The position numbers and the translations under genes were made by a program. This document shows positions 51,342-60,077 of a stretch of 64,000 bases of DNA, piece by piece. Within the stretch, counting starts at the first letter, position 1, and every line of letters starts with the position of its first letter. The notes under the pieces are model-generated. The model saw only the letters and a list, made by a program, of their open reading frames with translations. It did no database searches and had not been told where the DNA came from. Source of the DNA: CAVYXK01 sp963708245 (GTDB lineage Bacteria > Pseudomonadota > Alphaproteobacteria > Acetobacterales > Acetobacteraceae); NCBI GenBank assembly GCA_963708245.1, contig OY970201.1, positions 806,001 through 870,000 of the forward strand, given 5' to 3'.

Positions 51342-52991
51342 TCAAATCCGCGCTGCCCTCTCGCCCAGCAGGTGGCCTTCGTAACGTTGCCGAAGTGCGA
51401 TCTTGTTGAGTTTGCCCGTCGCGGTATGCGGCAGCTCCTCCACCACCACGACCGCGTCGGGCAGCCACCATCTGGCGACGGCCCCTTCATACAGAGCCAG
51501 CACGCTCCCGGCGTCGATCTGCCGCCCCGCCTTCGGTACCACCAGCAGCAGAGGCCGCTCCATCCATTTCTCGTGCCTGGCCGCGATCACCGCTGCCTCG
51601 GCGACATCCGGATGCGAGACGGCGATGTTCTCGAGCGCAATCGAGCTGATCCATTCGCCGCCGGACTTGATCAGATCCTTCGAACGGTCCACCAGCTCGA
51701 TATACCCGTTCGGGTCGATCGTTGCGACATCGCCGGTAGCGAACCAGCCATCGGCATCGGCAGCGCCCTCGGCGCCGCGATGCAGGTATTCGCGCGTGAT
51801 CCACGGCCCTCGCACCAGCAGATCGCCGAATGCCGTCCCGTCCCAGGACAGGTCCTTGCCTTCGGCATCGACGATCCTGACTTCAGTGCCGAAGATTGGA
51901 CGCCCCTGCTTCAATCGCAGCCGCGTCTCCGACTCGCCGGCGAGGTCGGCGGTTGCGGCAACCGGCGCGTAGCAACTCACCAACGGCCCGGTCTCAGTCA
52001 TCCCCCAGCCGTGCTGCACTTCCACGCCATACTCCGCGAAGCCTTCGATCATCGCCCGCGGCACCGCCGACCCACCGCTGAAGATGCGCCTGAGATGCGT
52101 CAGCCGTTGCCCGCTCTCCCGCAGATGCGCCAGCACGCCGAGCCAGACTGTCGGCACGGCGGCGGTCACGGTCACCCGTTCCTCGTTGAGCAGACGCACG
52201 AGGCTTTCCCCGTCCAGATGCCGGCCGGGCAGGATCAGCGCCGCGCCCACCATCGGGACCGTGTATGGCATCGCCCAAGCTGCGGCGTGGTACAGCGGCG
52301 CGCCGGGCATCATGCGGTCCACCGCGCGCAGGCCGAATGCGTCGGCGCCGTTCGCCGCGTACGCATGCAGCACCGTCGAACGGTGGCTGTACAGCACGCC
52401 CTTGGGAAGGCCGGTCGTACCGGACGTATAGCAGAGCGAATTCGCGGTATTTTCGTCGAATTGCGGCCAGATGAAATCTTCGTCGGCCTCCGCCATCAGC
52501 ACCTCGTAGCAATGAAGCGCCATCCCGGGCGGCAGATCCAGCTCTGGCATTTCATCTTGTGTCGCTATGATCACCACGGCCCGCACGTTCTCACGGATTG
52601 CTGGGGCAATGCTTTGCACCAGCGAGCCGAAGCTGCTGTCGGCGAACAGCACGCTGTCGCCCCCATGGGTGATGATGTACTCGATGTCCTGCTGCGCGAG
52701 CCGTGGGTTCACGGTGTGGCACACCGCACCGGATCCGGAGATGGCGTAGAACAGCTCCAGGTGCCGATATGTGTTCCACGCGAGCGTGCCGACGCGGTCG
52801 CCGAATTGCACCCCCAGCGCTTGCAGCACGCGAGCCAACCGCCGCGACCGCCGCTCGATCTCAGTGTAGGTCGTGCGATGCCGGACGGTCTCGCTCATCT
52901 GCGACACCACCTCGGTCGTGCCATGATGGCGCGCGGCGTGGCGGATAATCGACGAGATCAGCAGCGGCTGAAGCTGCATCAGGCCTTGCAT
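51342..52991 (-). CDS. AMP-dependent acyl-CoA ligase
   Basis: A 549-residue ANL-superfamily ligase that activates a carboxylic acid as acyl-AMP and then acyl-CoA. The AMP motif is SLCYTSGTTGLPKGVLYSH; other core motifs are YHAAAW, GWGMTETGPL, DGWFATGDVA and DRSKDLIKSGGEWIS, and the catalytic lysine is in TATGKLNK. The style resembles medium/long-chain fatty acyl-CoA ligases. Substrate unknown. The start follows GGGAGG. It is downstream of the DapA-like and molybdenum hydroxylase genes on the same strand. Confidence 0.9.
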   Translation of the reverse strand: MQGLMQLQPLLISSIIRHAARHHGTTEVVSQMSETVRHRTTYTEIERRSRRLARVLQALGVQFGDRVGTLAWNTYRHLELFYAISGSGAVCHTVNPRLAQQDIEYIITHGGDSVLFADSSFGSLVQSIAPAIRENVRAVVIIATQDEMPELDLPPGMALHCYEVLMAEADEDFIWPQFDENTANSLCYTSGTTGLPKGVLYSHRSTVLHAYAANGADAFGLRAVDRMMPGAPLYHAAAWAMPYTVPMVGAALILPGRHLDGESLVRLLNEERVTVTAAVPTVWLGVLAHLRESGQRLTHLRRIFSGGSAVPRAMIEGFAEYGVEVQHGWGMTETGPLVSCYAPVAATADLAGESETRLRLKQGRPIFGTEVRIVDAEGKDLSWDGTAFGDLLVRGPWITREYLHRGAEGAADADGWFATGDVATIDPNGYIELVDRSKDLIKSGGEWISSIALENIAVSHPDVAEAAVIAARHEKWMERPLLLVVPKAGRQIDAGSVLALYEGAVARWWLPDAVVVVEELPHTATGKLNKIALRQRYEGHLLGERAARI

Positions 52992-53048
52992 CGGTGCCTC
53001 CCAGGCAATCCGGCGCTCACGACCGGTTCGCTGGCAGTCTAATTAGCC

Positions 53049-53945
53049 TCAGTTACTCGCGGTAGGCCAGGGGCCCAGCCGTTGCGCATGTTCAGCGACG
53101 CACGCAAAGCCAAAGTTGGTGGGGCGCAGGGCGGGCGCGCGGTCGTGGATCGCGATCCCGGTGCGCAGCCCCATGACCCGCTTGCCATAGCACAACAGCG
53201 CCTCGATCGATTGCATGGCGAAGCTCGCCGACGGCAACAGGCGAGCATAGGCAGCCTCGGCACCATCGACGTCGCCGGCACGAAAACGATCGTAAGCAAC
53301 GACCGCGTGGTCGATAATGTCTGGCGCCAGGATCAGCCCGGCGCAGCCGGCGCGAAGATTGTCGATCAACTCTAGCCCGCCGCGGCCGTTCAAAACCGGC
53401 ACACCGCCCCCGGTTGCCGCGATCACCTGCTCGATCTCAACTGCCGCGCCTTCCGCCTTCAGCACGCATATGTTCGGATGCTGCCTGATCAAACGGACGA
53501 TGTCGTCCGGTGTGAGACCACGACCAAGGAAGGCCGGTGCGTTCTGAATCCCGACGGGCAGCGCAGTCTCCGCCGCGACCCGGCCGAAGAAGGCGATGTA
53601 CTCGCCAGCTCCGAACTGCCCGGCTGGTGGCGGCTGCAGGATCACCCAATCGGCGCCGGCGACCTCGGCCCGCTTCAATTGGGCCACCTGCTCTGCAACC
53701 GACGTTCCGAAGATGGTAAAGAATAATGGGAGTCGACCGGCGTTGTCCTCGCCGACCCACTCCATGATCCGGCAGCGTTCGGCCTCGGTCAGTTTGGCGA
53801 CCTCAGTGGCGAGGCCGAGAGCGCCGATACCATGCACACCGGCATTGAGGCAGGCCTGCACCTGGCGGCGCATCGCCATGCGATCCAGATGCTCCGCCTC
53901 GTCGAACAGGGCGTAGAGGATCGCGTGAATACCTGAGAAATCCAT
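53049..53945 (-). CDS. DapA/NAL family lyase
   Basis: A 298-residue class I aldolase-fold protein of the dihydrodipicolinate synthase/N-acetylneuraminate lyase family. GVHGIGALGLATEVAKLTEA corresponds to the family's substrate-binding GT-like loop, and VGIQNAPAFLGRGLTPDDI resembles the Y/N site; CVLKAEGA contains the Schiff-base lysine. Substrates of such orphans are typically 2-keto acids with pyruvate as one partner. It is not the lysine-pathway DapA by sequence style, and sits just below the molybdenum hydroxylase operon. Confidence 0.82.
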   Translation of the reverse strand: MDFSGIHAILYALFDEAEHLDRMAMRRQVQACLNAGVHGIGALGLATEVAKLTEAERCRIMEWVGEDNAGRLPLFFTIFGTSVAEQVAQLKRAEVAGADWVILQPPPAGQFGAGEYIAFFGRVAAETALPVGIQNAPAFLGRGLTPDDIVRLIRQHPNICVLKAEGAAVEIEQVIAATGGGVPVLNGRGGLELIDNLRAGCAGLILAPDIIDHAVVAYDRFRAGDVDGAEAAYARLLPSASFAMQSIEALLCYGKRVMGLRTGIAIHDRAPALRPTNFGFACVAEHAQRLGPWPTASN

Positions 53946-53969
53946 CAGTCGTTCCCGCGTAGGCCGTTG

Positions 53970-56081
53970 TCATCCGCTCAGCAACGCTGCGGCGATGCGC
54001 TCGCGCGTGAGCGGCAAGTCGCGGATGCGCGTCCCGAGCGCGTGCGCCACCGCATTGCCGATCGCCGCGGCGGTCGGTCCCATCGTGCACTCGCCCATGC
54101 CGAGCGAGGGCTGATCGTTTGCCGCGATCAGCTCGCACGTGATATCTGGCGCCTCGGAGAAGCGCAGAATGGGATACAGGTTCCAGTCGGTTGAGCTGAT
54201 CCCCTGCTCGTCGAACCGCACCTGCTCCTTCAGCGTGAAGCTCGCCGATTGCAGGATACCGCCTTCAAGCTGGTTGCGCGCGCCGTCTGGGTTGATCACC
54301 AGACCGGCGTCGGCGGCGCACCACACGCGATTCAGCCGCACCTCGCGCTCAACGTCCACCTGGGCCACGACGGCGGCATAAGCGGAGCGGTTTTTATACT
54401 GCGCGAAACCGATCCCCAGACCGCGTCCGCTGCCGGCGGGCCTGCGCCGCTCCCACTCTGCCATCGCCGCGACACGCTCGATCACGCGCCGCGCACGCGG
54501 GTTGGACAGGATCGACAACCGATAGGCCACCGGGTCCTCGCCGGCACGCTCCGCCAGTTCGTCCATCGCACATTCCAACGCGAACACGTTGGCCGGCGCA
54601 CCAAGCCCGCGCAGCGCCGAGGTTCGCACCGGTGCACGCAGCACAAGATGATGCAGGATGCGCTTGCTGCCGACGTCGTACATTGGCATCGCGTTGCGGG
54701 TGCCGCCGCCACCGCCCGCTTCCGGCGGATCGGTGACCCGCGGCTCAGGCGGTCGCTGGGGCAGGGCCTCGTGCGCCAGCATGTTGCCGCCCATGGCGGG
54801 GCGTTGCACATGGGTGGCAGCCCAGATCTCGGCGGTCCAGTCCCGCGGCCGGCCGTTGGTGTCGAGCACGGCACGGATCTTCACCACCTGTGCGGTACCA
54901 ACAGGCTCGAAGGCGAATTCCTCCTCGCGTCGCCATTGGACACGGATGCAACGATCGGGGATCTCGACCGCGATCAGCGCCGCGTCCAGCGCCACGTCGT
55001 CCGCCCCGTTATGGCCGTAGCAGCCGGGCCCTTGCGCATGCCGCACTGTGATTGTCTCGGGCGCACGGCCCAGCACATTGGCGAGCGAGTTGCGCAGCGG
55101 ATACACCGCCTGGGAGTGCGTCCACACCGTCAGATGCCCGTCGCGGCATTCGGCCAGCGCGCAGGACGGACCGATAGCGGCATGCGCCACATAGCCGCGC
55201 GAATAGCTTGCCTCGAACACCTCCCCGGCGATGTCGGCGGGCGGATCGCCATGTCGCCGGTCGTCGCTTGGCTGGCCGACCAGCCACGCGGCTTCCTGCT
55301 GCGCCGGCTCCAGCCGGAGGACGTTGTCCCATGTGGCGTGCAGCGGCGCCGCGGCCGCCGCGCGCTGGGCGGTGGTTTCATCCGGGCTGATCAGACTGAC
55401 GAAATCGCCGCGCCGGAGGATGCGAAGCTCCCCACCAGCCGCCCGGCGAACCACCGCTTCGTCAAATGCGGCAAGCCGCGCGCCGCGTGACGGTTGGCGC
55501 AGCAGCCGCGCGTGCAGCACGTCCGGCCGCACCATGTCATGGATGAACGCGGCACCGGTTAGCTTCGCCGGCAGATCGAGCCGCGCGACCGGCGTGCCGA
55601 CCACTTTGTACTGCGCGACAGGCTTGCGCGGCGCCGTGCCGTCCGCCTCCCGCGCCAGATCCACCTCGCCGGCGAAATTCCAGTAATCATGGCCGGTCGG
55701 CACCTCGCCACGGAAGAATGCGCCATCGACCACCGAGATATCCTCGGGCGCGCAGTTCAGCCGCTGCGCCAGTCGGGTCAGCATGCGGGCCCGCACCTCG
55801 GCGGCGATCAGCCGTACCGATGTGCCGGACACCTCGATCGACAGGCTGCTGCTGGTCGAGCCCTCGTCGGGCGCTGCACCGGTATCGCCCGATACCATGC
55901 GGATGCGGTCCAGCCTCACATCCAGCTCCTCGGCGGCAATTTGGGCGAGTGCGGTCAGCACGCCCTGGCCGATCTCCACCTTGCCGACGGAAAGCCGCAC
56001 GGTCCGGCCGGGCTCGAAGTGTATCCAGCGGTCGGGGCGCGGGTTGTTGACTATCGACAGCGGTAGGGTGGTCGCGCTCAT
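53970..56081 (-). CDS. Molybdenum hydroxylase large subunit (xanthine dehydrogenase family)
   Basis: A 703-residue aldehyde-oxidase/xanthine-dehydrogenase-family molybdopterin subunit of the IorB/NicB type. It shows VGKVEIGQGVLTALAQIAAE, AEELDVRLDRIRMVSGDTG, FIHDMVRPDVLHARLLRQPS, and RGYVAHAAIGPSCALAE. The C-terminal GMGECTMGPTAAAIGNAVAH is the conserved Mo-glutamate region. Such two-subunit enzymes hydroxylate N-heterocycles or aldehydes without an FAD subunit. The start at 56081 overlaps the [2Fe-2S] gene by four bases. The substrate is unknown. Confidence 0.88.
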   Translation of the reverse strand: MSATTLPLSIVNNPRPDRWIHFEPGRTVRLSVGKVEIGQGVLTALAQIAAEELDVRLDRIRMVSGDTGAAPDEGSTSSSLSIEVSGTSVRLIAAEVRARMLTRLAQRLNCAPEDISVVDGAFFRGEVPTGHDYWNFAGEVDLAREADGTAPRKPVAQYKVVGTPVARLDLPAKLTGAAFIHDMVRPDVLHARLLRQPSRGARLAAFDEAVVRRAAGGELRILRRGDFVSLISPDETTAQRAAAAAPLHATWDNVLRLEPAQQEAAWLVGQPSDDRRHGDPPADIAGEVFEASYSRGYVAHAAIGPSCALAECRDGHLTVWTHSQAVYPLRNSLANVLGRAPETITVRHAQGPGCYGHNGADDVALDAALIAVEIPDRCIRVQWRREEEFAFEPVGTAQVVKIRAVLDTNGRPRDWTAEIWAATHVQRPAMGGNMLAHEALPQRPPEPRVTDPPEAGGGGGTRNAMPMYDVGSKRILHHLVLRAPVRTSALRGLGAPANVFALECAMDELAERAGEDPVAYRLSILSNPRARRVIERVAAMAEWERRRPAGSGRGLGIGFAQYKNRSAYAAVVAQVDVEREVRLNRVWCAADAGLVINPDGARNQLEGGILQSASFTLKEQVRFDEQGISSTDWNLYPILRFSEAPDITCELIAANDQPSLGMGECTMGPTAAAIGNAVAHALGTRIRDLPLTRERIAAALLSG

Positions 56082-56542
56082 ACCGGTGCTCCCTCGCGCA
56101 TGGAGACGGCCGCGCGCTCGATCGCGCGGATGATTCGCTGATGCGTGCCGCATCGACAGAGATGCAGCTCCAGCGCCGCAATGATATCGGCGCGCTCCGG
56201 CGCTGGGTTACGGTCCAGCAACGCTTTGGCACTGATCACGATCCCCGACAAGCAGTAGCCGCACTGACCCGCCTGCTCGTCGAGGAACGCCCGCATCAGT
56301 GGATGGCCGGCCAGTGCCTCGACCGTGGTGATTCGTCGGCCGGCAACCGTGCCGACTTCGCGCGAGCAGGAGTACACCGGCTCGCCATCGAGCAGCACCA
56401 TGCAACTTCCGCACTGCTCCAATCCGCAGCCGTACCGCGTCCCCTTCAGCCCGAGCTCGTTCCGCAGCACGTCGAGCAATGGCGTCGTCTGATCCGTCTG
56501 CACCGATGCCTCGCGGCCATTCACCTCGAACGCAATGCTCAT
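56078..56542 (-). CDS. Molybdenum hydroxylase [2Fe-2S] subunit
   Basis: A 154-residue iron-sulphur subunit. The plant-type cluster is at GTRYGCGLEQCGSCMVLLDG (with the last Cys in PVYSCS), and the second cluster at GQCGYCLSGIVISAKALL and HLCRCGTHQRI. This matches NicA/IorA/CoxS-type small subunits that pass electrons from the Mo cofactor. It overlaps both the large subunit and the creatininase-family gene by four bases, so the three are translated together. Confidence 0.93.
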   Translation of the reverse strand: MSIAFEVNGREASVQTDQTTPLLDVLRNELGLKGTRYGCGLEQCGSCMVLLDGEPVYSCSREVGTVAGRRITTVEALAGHPLMRAFLDEQAGQCGYCLSGIVISAKALLDRNPAPERADIIAALELHLCRCGTHQRIIRAIERAAVSMREGAPV

Positions 56543-57294
56543 CGCCACGGCAACTCCCAGAGCTCGCGGTTGCACAGTTTCGCCGCGAGCGCATCGGAGA
56601 TCGCCTCGAACAGCCGCTCGCCTTTCGCTGCACTTGCGGCTTCCGGATTGCCGATCACGCCCGAAGCCGAGCGCGACGCGATTGTGCGCCAGCGATACAC
56701 GCCCGGTTCGACATCCGGGCTCCGGTTGACCTTGGCGAGCGGAATGCGATCCGCTGCGACAAGGTCCGGTCGCGCCGCCATCATCATCGAGGTCTCCGCC
56801 TCGCAGGCATGCATCAGCGCGGTCTGCGTCTCCAGGATTTCGGCGATCGCAGGCGCCGCCGCGTGCCAATACGTGAACTGCACGATTGGCACTTCCAGTT
56901 TCGGCGTCAGCTCGTCGGTCAGGTTGCGCAGCGCATTCTCGTTTCCGCCGTGCGCGTTCAGCAGCACGATACGGCGGAACCCGTGCCGGATCAGCGAGCG
57001 GCAGATGCCTTCGATCACCGCTCCGAACGCCGCCAGGTCGAGCGTGATCGTGCCGCCGAAGCTCATGTGGTGCTCGGAAAGCCCGGTCCAAACGACCGGC
57101 AGCACCAGCGCGTCGTCGCCGTGTGCCACGACCTTGCGCGCGGTGCGCAGCGTCACCGTCTCGCCCAGCCGGCTGTCAACCTCGACTGGCAGGTGCGGCC
57201 CATGCTGCTCCAGCGCGGCGACCGGCACGATCACTATCGCCCCGGTCCGCTCGCGGAGCTGATCGGCGCGCAGATTGCGCCACTCGACCTCCAT
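56539..57294 (-). CDS. Creatininase family amidohydrolase
   Basis: A 251-residue creatininase/formamide-amidohydrolase family protein. Metal-site motifs: PVAALEQHGPHLPVEVDS (Glu/His/Asp), LVLPVVWTGLSEHHMSF, LLNAHGGNENAL and HACEAETSMMMA (His and Glu). Members hydrolyse cyclic or formyl amides, for example creatinine or FAPy. Directly overlapping with a molybdenum hydroxylase suggests ring hydroxylation followed by amide opening of an N-heterocycle. The ATG at 57294 follows GGAGGGCGGG. Confidence 0.87.
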   Translation of the reverse strand: MEVEWRNLRADQLRERTGAIVIVPVAALEQHGPHLPVEVDSRLGETVTLRTARKVVAHGDDALVLPVVWTGLSEHHMSFGGTITLDLAAFGAVIEGICRSLIRHGFRRIVLLNAHGGNENALRNLTDELTPKLEVPIVQFTYWHAAAPAIAEILETQTALMHACEAETSMMMAARPDLVAADRIPLAKVNRSPDVEPGVYRWRTIASRSASGVIGNPEAASAAKGERLFEAISDALAAKLCNRELWELPWR

Positions 57295-57495
57295 CCCGCC
57301 CTCCTTCGATTGCATCAGCACTGCGCCTGCCAATGGGCCACGAAACCGCCGGCCAGGGAAGGGAGCGAGGCACGTACCACCGCAGTAGTTCCGCGAACAC
57401 GAATCAGCCCCCGCGGGCCGCAGAAGCTATCGACGGCACCCTGGGGCAACGATGATATCGTTCGACATCGATACGTTTCGACGCAGCGCAACCGC

Positions 57496-58788
57496 CTACC
57501 CCGGCTCGATCCGTATCACGATCGGCCGCTCCAGCACAGCATCAAGCGCACCGATCCGCCGCAGCGCCTCGGTCATCGCGCTCTCGGCGGTTTCGTGCGT
57601 TACCAACACGACGGGCACTGCCTCGCCGGGCGCGCGGCCGCGCTGCAGCATGCTCTCGAGTGACACGCCCAGGTCGCGCAGCACTGCAGTCACATCTGCA
57701 ATCACCCCCGGGCGATCAACCACCATCAACCGCAGGTAATAGCAGCCCACATGCGCATCGATCGGCACCGACGGTGCCGCCGACAAAGCCCCCGCCGCCG
57801 CTCCCCAGACCGGCGTCGTCCGCCCGCGCGCAAGATCCACAAGGTCCGCCACAACCGCCGACGCGGTCGGCCCGGCTCCTGCCCCGCGTCCCTCCAGCAT
57901 CACACGGCCGACGAAGTCGCCTTCGGTCACCACCGCGTTATACACGCCATCAACGCGCGCCAGCGGCGCACCTGACGGCAACAGGCAAGGATGCACCCGC
58001 GCCTCGATCCCCGCCTCGGTTGCGCGCGCGAGACCCAGCAACTTGATCCGGTACCCGAGATCGGCGGCAAACCCGATATCCAACGCGGAGACCCGGCGAA
58101 TCCCCTCAACGTGCACGGCATCGAACGCAACCGGACGGCCGAACGCCAAGGCTGCGAGAATGGCTAGCTTGTGCGCCGCATCCACGCCATCGATGTCGAA
58201 GGACGGATCGGCTTCGGCATAACCGAGCCGCTGGGCGTCAGCCAGCACCTCGGGGAATTCGCGACCCTCGCCCTGCATCCGGGTCAGGATGTAGTTGCAA
58301 GTGCCATTGAGGATGCCCGCAATGCGTGCGATCCGATTACCTGCCAGCCCCTCGCGCAGCGCCTTGATCACTGGGATGCCGCCCGCCACTGCAGCCTCGA
58401 AGGCTAACGGGACGCCCGCCTCCTCGGCGAGTGACGCTAACTCGGCCCCATGTACCGCGAGCATCGCTTTGTTGGCGGTCACCACCGGCTTGCGCGCAGC
58501 GATGGCCAATTCAACGAGCGCGCGAGCCGGCCCGTCGGCTCCGCCAATCACTTCCACAACTACATCGACGGCGGGATCCGCGGCCATCGCCACGGGATCC
58601 TCGTACCAACGCAACCCGGTGAGCGACACGCCGCGGTCGCGCACCCTGTCGCGCGCCGAGACCGCCGTCACCGCGATCGGCCGGCCCGCCCGCGCCGCCA
58701 CCACGTCGGCGTTGTCACGCAACAGGCGCAGCACCCCGACACCGACCGTGCCCAATCCGGCAACCGCGACCGACAGCGGACGGGTCAT
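57496..58788 (-). CDS. hom: Homoserine dehydrogenase
   Basis: A 430-residue monofunctional homoserine dehydrogenase, reducing aspartate semialdehyde to homoserine for Thr/Met synthesis. The NAD(P) motif is AVAGLGTVGVGVL; VTANKAMLAVHG includes the catalytic lysine region, and AGGIPVIKALREGLAGN plus GILNGTCNYILTRM are the family signatures. A C-terminal ACT domain (LRLMVVDRPGVIADVTAVLR) suggests feedback control by threonine. It does not obviously belong to the neighbouring catabolic genes. Confidence 0.96.
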   Translation of the reverse strand: MTRPLSVAVAGLGTVGVGVLRLLRDNADVVAARAGRPIAVTAVSARDRVRDRGVSLTGLRWYEDPVAMAADPAVDVVVEVIGGADGPARALVELAIAARKPVVTANKAMLAVHGAELASLAEEAGVPLAFEAAVAGGIPVIKALREGLAGNRIARIAGILNGTCNYILTRMQGEGREFPEVLADAQRLGYAEADPSFDIDGVDAAHKLAILAALAFGRPVAFDAVHVEGIRRVSALDIGFAADLGYRIKLLGLARATEAGIEARVHPCLLPSGAPLARVDGVYNAVVTEGDFVGRVMLEGRGAGAGPTASAVVADLVDLARGRTTPVWGAAAGALSAAPSVPIDAHVGCYYLRLMVVDRPGVIADVTAVLRDLGVSLESMLQRGRAPGEAVPVVLVTHETAESAMTEALRRIGALDAVLERPIVIRIEPG

Positions 58789-58872
58789 GCCAACACCGCC
58801 GGCACGCGGTCGAGCCCGTGGAATTCGTCAGAATGCATGACCATCGCGAAGGGTACTTTCGGAGCCGAGACG

Positions 58873-59997
58873 TTATTCTATCAATTGCGCCATGCCGCCG
58901 GAACCGGTCGCCAATGCCATCACCTGAATGGCTCCGCGCGGCACCCCGCTGGCGGCAAGCGCTGCGGCAATCGCCTGAGCGCGGGCGAAACCCAGCGTAA
59001 CCGCCTGCTGCTGCGCCGCCGGATCGGCCGAGCCCGCGTCACCACGGCCCAGCGCCTCGATCACATGATTCCCACGCTTGGCGGCCAGTGCTTTGAGGGC
59101 GGGCAAGGAACCCGGCGGAACGGACGCAGACGCCGGGGCGAACTCGATCGTCACCGTCGTTGCCGAATTGGGCGCAGGCTCAGACGCCGCAGCGGGAGCC
59201 GGCGCCGGTGGGGCAGCCGTGCGGGCCGCAGCGACCGGAGATGCAGCAGGGGGCGGCGCGCCGGCGCTGGCGGGTCGGCCCCCAGCGCCGGTCTGCGGCG
59301 GACTCGGTGGCACGCCAGCGCCGGCGAGCGCTGCCGGCGGTGGCGGAGTACTCGGAACCGGCGGAAGAGCGCCGAGCTCGCCCTGCGGCACTTGCGTCGC
59401 TGTCGCAATGTCCGGGAGCGGAGCGCTCTGCACCGTGCCGACCGGCGCCTTCTGCGGCGGAGTCGGAGCCGCGGCGACCTTCTGCGACGCCGGAGCGGGG
59501 GCAATGGGTGCCGGCGGTGCGGCGGGAGCGGGAGCGGGAGGCGCACTTGCAGCCGGGAGGCTTGCCGAGGCGGCAGGTGCCCCGGGTGGCGGTGGCGGGC
59601 CAGGTGGGGGAGTGGTCCCGATACCGAACAGATCCGGCGACGCGGTCGGCGACGACGGATCGGCCAAGGGTGCCGCGGCCGCCAGGTGCTGGGCGTTGGT
59701 CCGATCCGCGATGAGAGCGTCGGTGATATGCTGAAGTGCGGCCATGTCCGGCTGCGGCGGGGTCGGCGGAACCGTCGCGAGGTTAGGATAGGGCTGGTTC
59801 TGTCCGGGCGGGGCTTGGTGCGGCTGCGCGATCACTCCCCCTTCCGCGCTATGGAACCAATTCACCGGATTGAGCGTGGCGCAGCCGGACAGCAGCCCCA
59901 GACCGGCCACTGCCATCCATGCCATGACCGCAGCGCGGCGTGCTTGAAGCCGGCTATGGAGCCGACTAGGTTGCGCCCCCATCTCGATTATCGACAT
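58873..59997 (-). CDS. Proline/alanine-rich lipoprotein with OmpA-like C-terminal domain
   Basis: A 374-residue probable lipoprotein: an Arg-rich N-region and hydrophobic core end in the lipobox LLSGCA (acylated Cys near residue 39). Residues about 55-265 are low-complexity Pro/Ala (PPPPPGAPAASASLPAAS), a probable flexible periplasmic linker. The last 100 residues (TVTIEFAPASASVPPGSLPA, LGFARAQAIAAALAASGVP) resemble the OmpA peptidoglycan-binding fold. It may tie the outer membrane to peptidoglycan. The start is uncertain among 59997, 59982 and 59925. Confidence 0.7.
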   Translation of the reverse strand: MSIIEMGAQPSRLHSRLQARRAAVMAWMAVAGLGLLSGCATLNPVNWFHSAEGGVIAQPHQAPPGQNQPYPNLATVPPTPPQPDMAALQHITDALIADRTNAQHLAAAAPLADPSSPTASPDLFGIGTTPPPGPPPPPGAPAASASLPAASAPPAPAPAAPPAPIAPAPASQKVAAAPTPPQKAPVGTVQSAPLPDIATATQVPQGELGALPPVPSTPPPPAALAGAGVPPSPPQTGAGGRPASAGAPPPAASPVAAARTAAPPAPAPAAASEPAPNSATTVTIEFAPASASVPPGSLPALKALAAKRGNHVIEALGRGDAGSADPAAQQQAVTLGFARAQAIAAALAASGVPRGAIQVMALATGSGGMAQLIE

Positions 59998-60077
59998 CGA
60001 ATCAGGCCCGTCTCCGCGCTCTCGCCGATTGGCAACTGATGTAGCGGAGGGTGGGGCCTACGGAAAGGACGCCTGAT

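Noticed and set aside
51372..53042. Plus-strand ORF of 556 codons opposite the acyl-CoA ligase
   Set aside because: It mirrors the ligase, whose motifs are clear. The antisense frame has no recognisable domain and is His/Arg/Pro-rich.
54249..55490. Plus-strand ORF of 413 codons opposite the molybdenum hydroxylase
   Set aside because: Shadow of the Mo subunit; no conserved motifs and no ribosome binding site.
58450..60039. Plus-strand ORF of 529 codons opposite hom and the lipoprotein gene
   Set aside because: It is the antisense shadow of two well-supported minus-strand genes; its composition (Arg/Gly-rich, no motif) is typical of high-GC antisense frames.
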